A DNA stretch of 59,093 nt from Stentor coeruleus (lineage: Eukaryota; Ciliophora; Heterotrichea; Heterotrichida; Stentoridae), in assembly GCA_001970955.1 (NCBI GenBank), contig MPUH01000380.1:1-59093 (forward strand). The letters run 5' to 3'. The position numbers and the translations under genes are program-made. Under the pieces are notes generated by a model, which was not told the origin of the DNA, ran no database searches, and was given only the letters and a program-made list of their open reading frames with translations. How positions within the stretch are numbered: the stretch's first letter is position 1; every line of letters begins with the position of its first letter. This document shows, piece after piece, positions 36,778-47,209 of this stretch.

Positions 36778-38241
36778 TTTATTTGTTAAAAAATTATCAA
36801 ACTTATGTATTCACTATGAAACGATAATTTAGCTTTTATTAGATGCTCACAACCNTTTGTTAAAAAATTATCAAACTTATGTATTCACTATGAAACGATA
36901 ATTTGACTTACGGAAAATGTTCACAACCATAATTTAGCTTTTATTAGTGTTCTACGAAAGCTATTAAACTTAAATAGTAAACTATGATTAAATCTTTTAA
37001 ATTTTAAGATCAAAAATCATCGAAACTTATTTGCAAACTATCTGCAAAGTATAACAAAGATAAAAAATTGCCTTATAAAAATAAACTAAGATTAAGAATT
37101 TTAGTGATGCTCTAGAGATATAGCATTACTGTAAGAATTAGTAATCAAATACTTCTGGATTTTTAGATATTTTTTAATATTGGATCCAAAAAATATGAAT
37201 GCAAAAGGACTGCTATTGATAATTTAAAGTTCATATTTAAGTAATTTATAAACATATCACTCTAATCAACTCTAATATTTTCCTCTAATATTCGATTTTG
37301 GATTGATTTATCTTGAGATTCTTTATTCTTGCTCTTCTAAAGTGTCGCAAATGCAATAACTTAGCTTGATTTGCTAGTTTTAAATACTCCAAGTTCTTTT
37401 GATGTGTTCTCAAATTACTCCTGGCTTATAAGCTGTAAAGAGATTCTATAATAACAAAAATTTCCTTTACACATATAGATCTAATCTTATTATTCCTAGA
37501 AATTTTTCGATATTTACTTTCTTGAAATATAAACTTGTGAAAACGCTAAATTAACAATACCTCCAAGTTTCTTATTGCATTTCCATAGCTTTTATTGTAT
37601 GATNTACCTCCAAGTTTCTTATTGCATTTCCATAGCTTTTATTGTATGATTAAGTAAATTTGCCATTATCATTTGGCATATGACTCCTAATTGAAATACA
37701 GCAAAATCTAAATGCACTTGTTGTTATTGCAGATGATAATAAACTTTGGAAACATCNTTAAGTAAATTTGCCATTATCATTTGGCATATGACTCCTAATT
37801 GAAATACAGCAAAATCTAAATACACTTGTTGCTATTGCAGATGATAATAAACTTTGGAAACATCATCATTAGTTTATAGAAGCCCTTTAAACTTTTTAAC
37901 ATATTTTGCATTTAGCTTTGAAATATTTTAACACTTCTCAGTTTCTTTTATCTACCTGTCAAAAATAAAGGCTGATTTAAGTTCAACAACTTTAAAGCTT
38001 TTTCTAGTATAATTCTTCTAGCTTTAACCTTAATTTTGATAGAAAAAAGCAGCCCATGTATAAAATCCTTAATTTTATAGCGAACCTAGCTTTTATTTTC
38101 CAAGATATTTTTATAAATCCTTTATTTTCTAACTTCTTATTACATCAGATATGCTGAAAATCCAATTTTCAAAGTGGCCGTTAAGGTTTAATCCTTAGAT
38201 TACAATAGAAATATTATCTAATGATTTGAATTAAAATATAA
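36778..38241. other. intergenic gap with three assembly seams (N at 36855, 37604, 37757)
   Basis: A 1.46-kb divergent region between the RING and HOOK genes. Each N is flanked by direct copies: about 49 bp at 36855 (the right copy has extra sequence), about 46 bp at 37604, and about 106 bp at 37757 (two base differences). No ORF or RNA gene is supported. The true length of the gap is likely some 200 bp shorter. Confidence 0.75.
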
Positions 38242-40632
38242 ATGGAAGACCTTGAAAGTTGTTTGGTGAAGTGGGTATGCGACATATAGATAAATACAAA
38301 TGAATTAGTGAATAAGTGTGAAAATTTATCAGACCTATCTGATGGGGTTGTCCTATATGAACTAATGAATGGAGTGTAATCACTAATCAGATCACAAGAG
38401 TACTTTGATATGGAAAACATATCCCTTGATGTAAAAACAAACTGGGCGCTAAAACTTGCTAACCTACGCAGGCTGAAAAAAAGTCTTGACAAATATTTAG
38501 AAGAAGAACTCAAAATGAAAAACAATTTCAACCAAATAGACTTACCTCTAATAGCCCGAACTAGCGATATTGAAGAAATCATAAAGCTTTTCCAAAATGT
38601 GTTATTTGTCGTTGTAAATTGTCCACAAAAAACTGTTTATGTTCGTCGAATCATGGAACTTGATGAGTCTGTACAAATGCAACTAATGTATTTTATCCAA
38701 AAAGTTATGGGAGAAGGCGAGAAAAAACCAAGCAAAGAAAACGAGTCTCACAAAAAGGAACTCGAGCATCTCAAAAACGAAAACAAAAAACTAATAGACC
38801 AAATCTCTGAATTAGAAGAAGAATTGCTTTTAGCTCATGAAGAATATGCAATTTTAAGGTCTGATTTCACTGCAGTAAACTTCGAAACCGAACGTCTACG
38901 GTCAGAAATTGACAAAAAATCTGGTATGGAAGCTAAAGAGACAAATATTATGGAAATGGAACTTAGAGCTCGAATAAACGAAAAAGATGAATCAATTTCT
39001 GAACTGAAAAAAGCATTAGAAAAAAATAAAAAAAGATATGAAACTGAGATTATTCAAATAAAAGATGAATTAGATATTGCAAGTTCAAAACTTGTTGAAG
39101 CGTTAAATATGGAGAAAATGATGGCACAATATAAGAAAAGAGTTGAAAGTTTTGGGAATATGAAGTTTCAAGTTGATGATATGCAGAAGACAATTGAAAG
39201 TTTGAATAATACAATTAATCATCAGAGTGAAGAGATGGAAAGTTTGTTAAAAATTAAACATTCTTATATGTCATTGAAAGAATCACTGGATAAGGAAAAG
39301 AGCAAAACTGAAAGTTTGAATTTCAATTTGGAGGCTAAAGAAAAACTTATAAGAAAACTTGAAAAAGCTAACTATGAATATAGACAAAAAGTAGACTTGC
39401 TTTCAAGACAAAATGAAGAACTCATGGCTGCTGATTACTTTCCAGAAAGTTCCCATGCAAGTGATGACTCATTTAACCGGCTTGACAAAGAGTCAATTCC
39501 AATAATAAAAGAAAAAATCAAAGCGTTCCCAAGTGTATCTCAAGGAGAACAATTCGATAGTCTCAACTTGGAAATCAGAAAACAAACCGCTTTGATTGAA
39601 CTTAAAAAAACTAAGTTAAAAAGACTAAAGGAAATACTCAAAATGATAAGTGAAGATTCAAGAAGCAAACTTATAGAAGTAGATAATTTCTATCTATCTT
39701 TACAAGTTTCTTTTGAAAAACTACAAAGCGACAATGTTTATTTAAGCGAAGAAATACAAAAACTCAATGATGCTCTACAAGAAAAGGATTCTGAATTGTT
39801 TGCTCAAAAACAGATTATAGAAGACTTAGAAGAGTTTAAAGCATTAAATGCTACAAGTTTGGATGAAATGAAGAACCTATCTTTAGAAAAAGAAGGATTT
39901 ATACGACAAGTATCAGAACTTAATGAAAAAATATCAGATTTAAGTTCGACTTTGTCTTTAAAAGATCGGAAAATCCATGAACTTAACAGTGAAATCAAAG
40001 CTGCGAACCAACAAATCCATAGTTTTAAAGATAGGGAAGCGTTGTTTGAAAAAGAAATCTTATCACTTAAAAGCGAGCCACAAAGTTCAAGTGATTTATC
40101 AGATAAAATAATTGAGTTAGAAAAAGAAAATATTGAATACAGGGCGCAGATTTCTATGTTTAATAATAGAATTGAGGAAAAAAACCAAAGAATACTTGAA
40201 TTGACTAAAGAAAACAAAGCTGTTAGTGAAGAGTATAAACAGAAATTTGCTAAGGCTAAAGAAGATTATGATAAAGAACTTCTGAGTAAAAATGATGAAA
40301 TGATAAAACAAACTGAAGAAGCTACAGGTATTTTATTAAAACAAAAAGAACAACTTGCAGCAAGACTTCAATCAGAACGCCGAAACACAATTTTGAATTT
40401 TTCTAGGGCAATGTCAACAAGAGACACCTTTGCCACATCATCAAAAGAAGTTTTCAAACTTCGTGAATTGTTGATGCAAAAGGAAAAAGAAATTTCAAGA
40501 ATGAATAGGAATTATAAAGAACTGAAGAATTGTTGGAAGCAAACTGCTAAACTACTTAAAGCAGTGTGGAAAGAGCTAGGAAAAGAAACAGAAAAAATTG
40601 AAGAAGCTGTAAGGGAAAGGTTAAGTTTATAA
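38242..40632 (+). CDS. HOOK: HOOK-family dynein adaptor, two 15-nt introns
   Basis: Three exons (38242-38274, 38290-38375, 38391-40632) separated by two 15-nt introns (38275-38289 GTATGCGACATATAG; 38376-38390 GTAATCACTAATCAG); spliced, 786 residues. The first ~150 residues form the HOOK calponin-homology-like domain: MEDLESCLVKW, LSDGVVLYELMNGVS, NWALKLANLRRLKKSL, FQNVLFVVVNCPQK and MELDESVQMQLMYFIQKVM, matching the Hook N-domain that binds dynein light intermediate chain. The remainder (about 165-780) is almost entirely coiled coil, as in Hook proteins (cargo/dynein-dynactin binding). Length is close to the usual 720-730. Without splicing the N-terminal helix would be missing, so the introns are needed for the domain. 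Likely role: minus-end-directed vesicle or nuclear transport. Confidence 0.93.
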
Positions 40633-41125
40633 TTAAAGTGTTAGTTTTTTACTATTTTTGATAAGAATAATGATGCTTTTTTTGTTTTTGATGTTGGCAA
40701 TTGTTTTTGGAATGCGGAAAGGGTTTTTAAGTTAAAATCATGATTTCTTGAGCTGTTTGGAAATCTTTGATTTGATTAAAACAGTAACCTTACTATATAT
40801 AAATTTATGTATTTTAAGTTGTTTTACAATTGATTTTTATCTGATAAGCCAATTTTCTATAAAAATTAATCTAATATTAAACCTATAGAATATAAAACCA
40901 AATAGACTAATAATACAATTATTTGTAAAAATAAGCACAATGATTAGCTTGAATAAACTAAAATCCAAAGTGAAAAAACTAAAATCCAACTCATATTTTC
41001 TATTATCATAATATATTTTACACATAAATAATACCCTTCTTGCATATATGTTTATAATTATATAAAATACATACTCTTATTACATATATGTCTATAATTA
41101 TATAAAATCCATACTCTATACAAAT
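40633..41125. other. intergenic with a 40-bp tandem repeat next to the WD40 gene
   Basis: About 490 bp. The first part is G-rich on the plus strand downstream of HOOK. The last 85 bp contain a two-unit repeat. No other element supported. Confidence 0.6.
41041..41120. repeat. 40-bp tandem repeat, two units, in a promoter region
   Basis: Units 41041-41080 and 41081-41120 share CATATATG(T)..TATAATTATATAAAAT and ATACTCT with a few substitutions. The repeat ends 5 bp before the WD40 start codon, so it may affect that gene's promoter. Divergence and the absence of N argue for a genuine duplication. Confidence 0.75.
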
Positions 41126-43237
41126 ATGATAAGATGCAACTATTGCTTAAATTTTGCTACAACTGTATGCTCAGTAAGCCAAATCTATATATGCGAAAAT
41201 TGTATGGAATCTGAAGACTTGTGCGAATATTCTGAAAATTCAGGCATCCATTCTCCAGTGGCCTATCCATTAAACTCAGAAAATCTATCCAAATTACAAA
41301 AACAAATCTCAAACAAAGTACAAATTCTTGACGACTACAAAGAAAATCTTATCAATAAAACTCAAAAACTGATTAATTGCCTCATAAATTCACACAACAA
41401 AACTGTAAAAATGCTAGATAAAAAAGAAGATGAATTAAAAAAATTACGAAAAAAAAACATTCTAAATGCAGATGAATACAAGCAAGCCTTTGATTTGTTT
41501 AATAAAGATCTTAATATTAAAATGTTTGACTATAAACAAATATACAAAGATATTGAAAATCAATATAATTCTATTGAAATCTTAGAAAAATATTGGGTCG
41601 AAGATTTAACTGTTGAAAGAGTTAAAAGGAAATACTTGCGAAATTTAAAACTTCCAGGAATGAAAAATCTAGATTCTGAACTTATAGAAATTTCAAAAGT
41701 GCCTTCAATGATATTTTTAGGGGTAGAAAAATCAATCAAAGCGTATAATTTAAATGATTCAAGTTTGTATTATGAATTCAAAGAAAATAATGCTGTTGTG
41801 TCTTGTTTAAAATTGTCTAAATGCAACAATTTTCTTGTGTCGGGATATGAGAATGGAATAGTAATACTTTGGAATATAAAAAATAAATGCTTAGATATGA
41901 AATTTAATCAAAGTAAAAAAAAGATTTTGCATGCTAGTATTTCGATAGATTGCAGTATTATAGTATCGATAAACAAAAAAAAAGTTAAGTTTTTAGATGC
42001 AAAAAATAACAAACTGTTAGGAGGCTGCCAAAAAGAATGTATTTGTGCTTTAATTAGCCCGGATAGCAAATATATTTTATTATCTTTGCCTAGTTTAAAA
42101 ATTTCAATATTCGATATGGAAACTCAAAAATCAATAGGTTCTTTTAATAAACATTCCAGTAAAGTTATAAGCTTGTTTATTGCAAATGATAATTCGAGCA
42201 TCCTTTCTCGTTCAGAAAATGAGATTATCTTATGGAATTTAGCTAAAAAAAAATCTGTAATAAATGTGTCTTGTGTTAATATTATCTCTTTAGATATCAG
42301 TATAAACAATAGTCATTTTGCTATTGGATTATCTAACAATAAAGTTTTACTTTGGGATATACAAGCTAAAAAAGTAAAATATATATGTGAAGCCAGTGAC
42401 TCTGTGTTTTTTTTATCCTTTTTCGATAATGATAAAAAAATTGTATCAGCTTCAATTGATGGGGTAATATGGATAATCAGCACTTTAAATTTTGAAAAAA
42501 ATATACTTCACAATTCCATGAATAAAATTACTAGTCTCAATATAAGTTCTGATAAGAAACACTTGGTGTCAAGTTATGAAAACAAAACTGTTGATATTTT
42601 TGACTTGCAAAAAAATGCATTATTATTAAATTTTTCACTTGAAAAACCAGTTTTATCCATGTGTCTTTCCTCTAACTTAACTTTTTTAGCCCTTGGATAC
42701 TCAGATACAACTTTAACCATTCACAACTTAAAAGAAAAAAAAAATGAAGTTAAACTAAAAAATAATTCTGGCCTAATTAATTGCCTTGCTATATCATCTG
42801 ATGACTCTTTCATTGTATCAGGGTCTTCAGATTCATCTATTACATTATGGAGTAATTTAGGTGATGGTGATTTTGATGATAATGATTGTCTAAGAGGTCA
42901 TACAGATTCAGTTACTTGTATTGTTATTACTAATGATAATAGGATGATTATTTCTGGGTCAGAAGATCAGACTATTATTGTGTGGGGGTTATTAGATAGG
43001 AAAATAAGAAGTATTATAAGTGGCTATGATTTTGCTATTAGAAAATTGGTTATAAGTAAAGGGTGCAGATATATTTTTATACCTTGTGCTTTTGGGGTTA
43101 TCAAAGTTTGTGATTTATTTGAAGAGGTTGAAATACCCGATCATGTGATTTATGATTTAGATACAGTAAAAAAAGTCCTAAACTTGTACCCTGAAGCTCA
43201 GTCTTTTTTTAGAGAAGCATTTATTTTTAAGCTTTAG
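41126..43237 (+). CDS. B-box-like zinc finger + coiled coil + WD40 propeller protein
   Basis: 703 residues. The N-terminus has a short Cys/His zinc motif (CNYCLNFATTVC, CENCMESEDLCEY, SGIHSP) resembling a B-box. Residues about 50-175 are a coiled coil (YKENLINKTQKLINCLIN, KKEDELKKLRKKN). From about 190 to 690 there are about 10-12 WD40-type blades with degenerate GH and W-D ends (VSGYENGIVILWNI, IVSGSSDSSITLWSN, RGHTDSVTCIVITNDN, ISGSEDQTIIVWGLL), giving one or two propellers. The early blades are weak and the last three are canonical. This TRIM-like plan without a catalytic RING suggests a scaffold. Ciliates have many such proteins; no specific orthologue can be named. Confidence 0.85.
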   Translation: MIRCNYCLNFATTVCSVSQIYICENCMESEDLCEYSENSGIHSPVAYPLNSENLSKLQKQISNKVQILDDYKENLINKTQKLINCLINSHNKTVKMLDKKEDELKKLRKKNILNADEYKQAFDLFNKDLNIKMFDYKQIYKDIENQYNSIEILEKYWVEDLTVERVKRKYLRNLKLPGMKNLDSELIEISKVPSMIFLGVEKSIKAYNLNDSSLYYEFKENNAVVSCLKLSKCNNFLVSGYENGIVILWNIKNKCLDMKFNQSKKKILHASISIDCSIIVSINKKKVKFLDAKNNKLLGGCQKECICALISPDSKYILLSLPSLKISIFDMETQKSIGSFNKHSSKVISLFIANDNSSILSRSENEIILWNLAKKKSVINVSCVNIISLDISINNSHFAIGLSNNKVLLWDIQAKKVKYICEASDSVFFLSFFDNDKKIVSASIDGVIWIISTLNFEKNILHNSMNKITSLNISSDKKHLVSSYENKTVDIFDLQKNALLLNFSLEKPVLSMCLSSNLTFLALGYSDTTLTIHNLKEKKNEVKLKNNSGLINCLAISSDDSFIVSGSSDSSITLWSNLGDGDFDDNDCLRGHTDSVTCIVITNDNRMIISGSEDQTIIVWGLLDRKIRSIISGYDFAIRKLVISKGCRYIFIPCAFGVIKVCDLFEEVEIPDHVIYDLDTVKKVLNLYPEAQSFFREAFIFKL

Positions 43238-43394
43238 AAAGTAAATCCTATAGGTACTTCTTAAATAATCATATAAAATGATTTTCTACCTCTAATAAGA
43301 TTATTTAACCTAATAATCCTATATATAATTTTTAAAATACATCATCTAATCCACATTAAATCCCTAAAAAAGCTATCTAATATTTACATATAAA

Positions 43395-44192
43395 ATGATG
43401 CCATTCATGTCGATAGACGAATATATTTCATCCCCTTCATCAATATCAATTTATTGTAAAGACCAAAAATCTCAATACATCTATACAATCCCTGGATCTA
43501 TTATGTTCATCATACCCGAAAGCAACGACCAATTTATCAGTAAAATCCAAAGACTTTCATTATCAGAAACCGATACAATCGTTTGTTATGATAAAGGTGA
43601 ACTTATAAATGCAGGTAAAGTATTCTGGGCTTTAAAAGCTGTTGGTTTTAACAACATTCATATCTTATTAGGAGGTGTAGTTTTATATCATGATTTAGGT
43701 CATCAAGTAAATGAAGATTCAATTGAAGAAGCTATTTTAAACGAACAATACTATAAAGCTTTTAATAACTCAATACTTAAAGTGATTATTGAACCAAAAA
43801 CTAAAGCTTATTATCAACAAAGACTTAGAGCTGATGAAGACTTGCCTATTACAACGCCTAGAGGGACTATTCTAACAGATGATATATTAAAAGAAGTACT
43901 TGAAAACTCTAATTTATTGTATAAATCTGGGAAAAATGTACAGGTTATAGGGAAATATGCTCCGATAATTGGATGTGTTTTGTTACATCTTGGTGAAAAA
44001 ATGGTTTGTGTTGTACTAGAATCAGAGAAAACAAACAATGAGTATTTTTGGGCTGATGAAAATTCTATTGAGTCACTTAGTGCAAGTTTAGTACATAATG
44101 ATACAAGTTATATGTCTAGTTCAATGAATGTTATAAAAAAATCGAATAATAGAGAAGGTGGAGCATCTTGTAGTAAATGCTGTGTTTTTTAA
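43395..44192 (+). CDS. rhodanese/sulfurtransferase-like protein with C-terminal CaaX box
   Basis: 265 residues. The first half matches the N-terminal rhodanese domain of 3-mercaptopyruvate sulfurtransferases: DTIVCYDKGELINAGKVFW followed by ALKAVGFNNIHILLGGV, equivalent to the conserved VVYDxG...R(V)WW...F(G)...(V)LDGG. The substrate-binding Arg of that segment is not seen. The second half retains a domain-like region, but I see no catalytic Cys loop (usual CG(S/T)G), so sulfur transfer is doubtful. The C-terminus SCSKCCVF fits a CaaX prenylation signal with an extra upstream Cys, which would tether the protein to membranes; this is unusual for the family. It may be a non-catalytic sensor or scaffold. 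ATG at 43395 or the in-frame ATG at 43407. Confidence 0.75.
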   Translation: MMPFMSIDEYISSPSSISIYCKDQKSQYIYTIPGSIMFIIPESNDQFISKIQRLSLSETDTIVCYDKGELINAGKVFWALKAVGFNNIHILLGGVVLYHDLGHQVNEDSIEEAILNEQYYKAFNNSILKVIIEPKTKAYYQQRLRADEDLPITTPRGTILTDDILKEVLENSNLLYKSGKNVQVIGKYAPIIGCVLLHLGEKMVCVVLESEKTNNEYFWADENSIESLSASLVHNDTSYMSSSMNVIKKSNNREGGASCSKCCVF

Positions 44193-44301
44193 GATAGTGA
44201 TTTTATATAATATGTTGCTTATAATAACTTTATTTTATATACAGTCAAAAATAATAGGATTATATCAATGTTTAGTTAAATTTTTATTTACTTAAACAAA
44301 C

Positions 44302-45330
44302 TTAACCATTCGATATGCTTTTCATTGTCTTCTTCACATCTCCCAAACTCTCTTTAACTTGTTGTAGATTTTTTTTCGCTTCAGCGTTCTGTTTAATAAT
44401 TAAACTGTTAACAATATTCCTGTTCCTCATAGTAAGTCTCTTAGAATCCATTTCCCTATGCTTATTTTGTTCATTTCTATCCCTTTGTATCCTTTTCAAC
44501 AAAGCTGTTAAAGCCATCTGTTGCTGTTGTCTAAGTTTTTTTTCCTTAGCCTCAATGATTTTCTTAACAATCGCTTCATTTTTCTGGTCCTCAATTTCTT
44601 CCAACTGGTCCGCTTTTTCTTTTATTTTCTCAGCTTCTTCATATGATTTTTGTTTAGCTAAAACCTGTTGTTTATTTCTCAAAGCTAATAATTCTTTACT
44701 GTGTTTAACTTTTTTCTGTGCTTCAGCCGTAACTTTTTCCATCAATTCCTGATATTCCTGTATATGTTTTTCTTTAAGTTTTTCTAAGCTTTTATAAGCT
44801 GTGGCTTCATATTCAGCCATATAACCATCCCAAGCTTTATTGAAATCTTCTAATTGAGTATTTTGAGCTTCTTCAAGCGAGTGGAGTTCTTTTTCTTGAG
44901 CTTCTCTCATTTGCTGTAGTTGTCGAATGGTTTCTTTTTTTTTAAGCTCATCATATTTTAACTGTGCTTTTTTCGCTTCATTATAGTTGCCTTCGCTTTC
45001 GCATTTAGCCCTATATTCTTCGAGTAACTGTAAGAAATCAAGGACTTTATTTTCAGCTTGAACAGCATCTTGAGAAGCTTCTGGAGTTTCTCCAAGCCCA
45101 TTTTCAAGACTGGCAAGCATGTTTAAGAACTCATTAAAGTTGATTTTAGCATCGTGGTTTGGGTCTATTTCATCTAAATATGACCGGGCTTGAGCTGGGT
45201 CTTTGCCTAGTTTCTCCATAACTTCCTCCATGTCACTAACGTCAATTGCCCCAGAGTTGTCTTTATCGAAAATATCGAAGAGCTTTTTAAAATTCTCTAT
45301 TTCTTCAGGTGAAAACCCTGTTTCAGCCAT
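44302..45330 (-). CDS. EF-hand protein with long coiled coil
   Basis: 342 residues. Two EF-hands open the protein: loop 1 at 22-33 (D22, D24, S26, D30; Asp33 instead of the usual Glu at position 12) and loop 2 at 56-67 (D56, N58, D60, N64, E67). The loops are plausible calcium sites of centrin/calmodulin type, the first possibly of lower affinity. Residues about 95-335 form a continuous coiled coil rich in Glu, Lys and Gln, including KHSKELLALRNKQQVLAKQKSY, a block that I associate with conserved protist ciliary/cytoskeletal proteins. No signal peptide or membrane segment. A calcium-sensitive cytoskeletal filament or cilium component is likely by inference. Only 110 bp separate it from the convergent rhodanese-like gene. 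Confidence 0.85.
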   Translation of the reverse strand: MAETGFSPEEIENFKKLFDIFDKDNSGAIDVSDMEEVMEKLGKDPAQARSYLDEIDPNHDAKINFNEFLNMLASLENGLGETPEASQDAVQAENKVLDFLQLLEEYRAKCESEGNYNEAKKAQLKYDELKKKETIRQLQQMREAQEKELHSLEEAQNTQLEDFNKAWDGYMAEYEATAYKSLEKLKEKHIQEYQELMEKVTAEAQKKVKHSKELLALRNKQQVLAKQKSYEEAEKIKEKADQLEEIEDQKNEAIVKKIIEAKEKKLRQQQQMALTALLKRIQRDRNEQNKHREMDSKRLTMRNRNIVNSLIIKQNAEAKKNLQQVKESLGDVKKTMKSISNG

Positions 45331-46361
45331 TTATTGTTAAGATTTATTAACTGACTTCTTGGTATTTTATTATAAGGATTTAAATGGATTTTGGAATTTT
45401 GAATATGATTTTGAAAGGTTGGATTATTGAAGATTAAAGGATTTTGGAAAATTAAAATGATTTTGGGTTGGGAAATTAGCAGATGAGGTTTAATTTTTAA
45501 AGAAAATTGTTAGGAGAAGAAACGTAGATTTATGAGAAAAGTTTAGATAGGCTATAGGATTTTTAGAGATACAGTAATTTGATAATAAGATTTATAAGTT
45601 GGTTTAAGGAATAATATATTATGTTAGATTTTCATAGATAGTTTTAGATCATAAAAACTTGATATTATAGATATTGAGTAAATTAGCGAAATATCTAGGG
45701 TTTATTATTCAAAGTTATGATTATTTTAATTCTAACAGTATTTGTTGTTAATAACTTATTGATAATAGTATTTTTAATCTTGAAGAGTATTCAAACAACA
45801 ATTTTTTGTTGATAATAAATATAATATTTTAAAAGTTAATACAATATTATCAAGAAAGAATATCAATCTATGCAAAGATTTAACTTGTTTAACTATTATA
45901 AAATAAATATTAAAACTTTCATAATCCTGCATGAAGCATATCCTTTTCTCTTTAAACTTAATATATATTCCACCCAAATTTTCTATTAAAAATCTTATAT
46001 TAAAACTATTAAAAACTTTAAAAGCCTTAAAAACGACCAAAAAAGTATTTCCAATTAATATTTTAAGATAGAATCACATTAAACAACACTTTAATAAAAT
46101 CTCTACTTCTCAGATTTTTCTATTAATATAAAAACTTATTTTACTAGTTAATCTTTATACCCAGAGTACCTAAAAAAGCATAAAAGTTATATAGACCTAA
46201 AGCTTTTACTTCAAAAGAAGTGCGGACTTTTTCTAGTATCGTTCTAAGTAAAAAATGGCTATCAAAATCTGAAAACATACCATAAAATGCATGAATACCC
46301 AAACAATACAAATTTTAATATCATTTATTCGTACAATATCATTAGAATTATTTTAATCTAT
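45331..46361. other. intergenic gap; G-rich promoter side and a coding relic
   Basis: About 1 kb. Just upstream of the EF-hand gene (45360-45560) the plus strand is strikingly G-rich and C-poor with repeated GGATTTTGG. At 45774-46073 a minus-strand open frame is annotated separately. Nothing else supported. Confidence 0.5.
45774..46073 (-). pseudogene. open minus-strand frame without start codon, possible gene relic
   Basis: About 100 uninterrupted codons ending at 45774, hydrophobic and Lys-rich (FKAFKVFNSFNIRFLIENL, CFMQDYESFNIYFIIVKQ). The frame has no ATG at its 5' end; the first ATG is well inside. It could be a fragment of a decayed membrane-protein gene or, less likely, a chance frame. 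Confidence 0.3.
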
Positions 46362-46712
46362 TTATGTTCGGTATTTTTTCATTATATCACTCAGTCCACC
46401 TATCTTTTCATCAACATCTCCAAAGCTCATGTCTAGATCTTCAATTTTTTTGTTGAGTTTGCTATCTCTGTCGTTGTAAGTTTTATTTTTCTTGCCTGTT
46501 ATTCGAAAACAAGGAGTTTTCAATGAATTTCTATCAGCAGCTCTTGTTGTTAAAGGTGTTACAATCGGTGGGAGTTTGATTCGATCTCTGATACTCCCTG
46601 CACTACGAGAAATTTTTAATATGTCTCTATTTTGCACAACAACTGGTTTTAAAACTGGAGATTTATTAGGTCTCATAACCATATTTGAGAATGGATCATG
46701 ATGCTTTAACAT
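46362..46712 (-). CDS. small basic protein, unknown
   Basis: 116 residues, ATG start (MLKHHDPFSNM), preceded by a TTATAAATG start context typical of several genes here. It is rich in Lys, Arg, Asp and Pro (PVLKPVVVQNRDILKISRS, IKLPPIVTPLTTR) with a short acidic-basic helix near the C-terminus (KIEDLDMSFGDVDEKIGGLS). No known domain. A small ciliary or cytoskeletal peptide is possible; not identifiable. Confidence 0.6.
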   Translation of the reverse strand: MLKHHDPFSNMVMRPNKSPVLKPVVVQNRDILKISRSAGSIRDRIKLPPIVTPLTTRAADRNSLKTPCFRITGKKNKTYNDRDSKLNKKIEDLDMSFGDVDEKIGGLSDIMKKYRT

Positions 46713-47209
46713 TTATAAGCATTTCCCTTTTATATAATCTTAGAAAATTTTTGTTAATTTTATAAAATATTAGATTTTTGGTTTTTGGTATAGGGAATAT
46801 TAAAGATGTGAAAAATCCTTATTTTGTTGGTTTGTGAAGGTTTTTTAAGATATGTTATGAGTAATTTGCTTACAGAAAAAATAAATCAACCTTTTTTATA
46901 ACCAAAATTAACTAAAGCCAAACTCCCAAGTTCTAACCTGAAATTATCTCAATAATATAAGAAAATAATAATAAATACACCAAATTCAAATTATCTTATA
47001 AAATTTACAAACTTATTAAACAATTCTTATAACAATTCTAAAGCGCCTAAAATCGATATCAAAATTTAAAATTTTTTACTAAAAAGTTCCTATCAAACTT
47101 ATATTTTCTCTATAATCAACAATAACTTCCTTATAATCTATCATGCCATATGTCAAAAAAATCTTCAGTTTCCAAAGTAATAAAATACAAACAAACCTAA
47201 TATTAATAT
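46713..47209. other. divergent promoter region, G-poor on the plus strand
   Basis: About 500 bp between divergent genes. The last 320 bp before the CCDC61/VFL3 start are markedly depleted of G and contain many C. No other element seen. Confidence 0.6.

Noticed and set aside
43814..44038. Minus-strand ORF inside the rhodanese-like gene
   Set aside because: Shadow of a well-supported plus-strand gene; no independent coding evidence.
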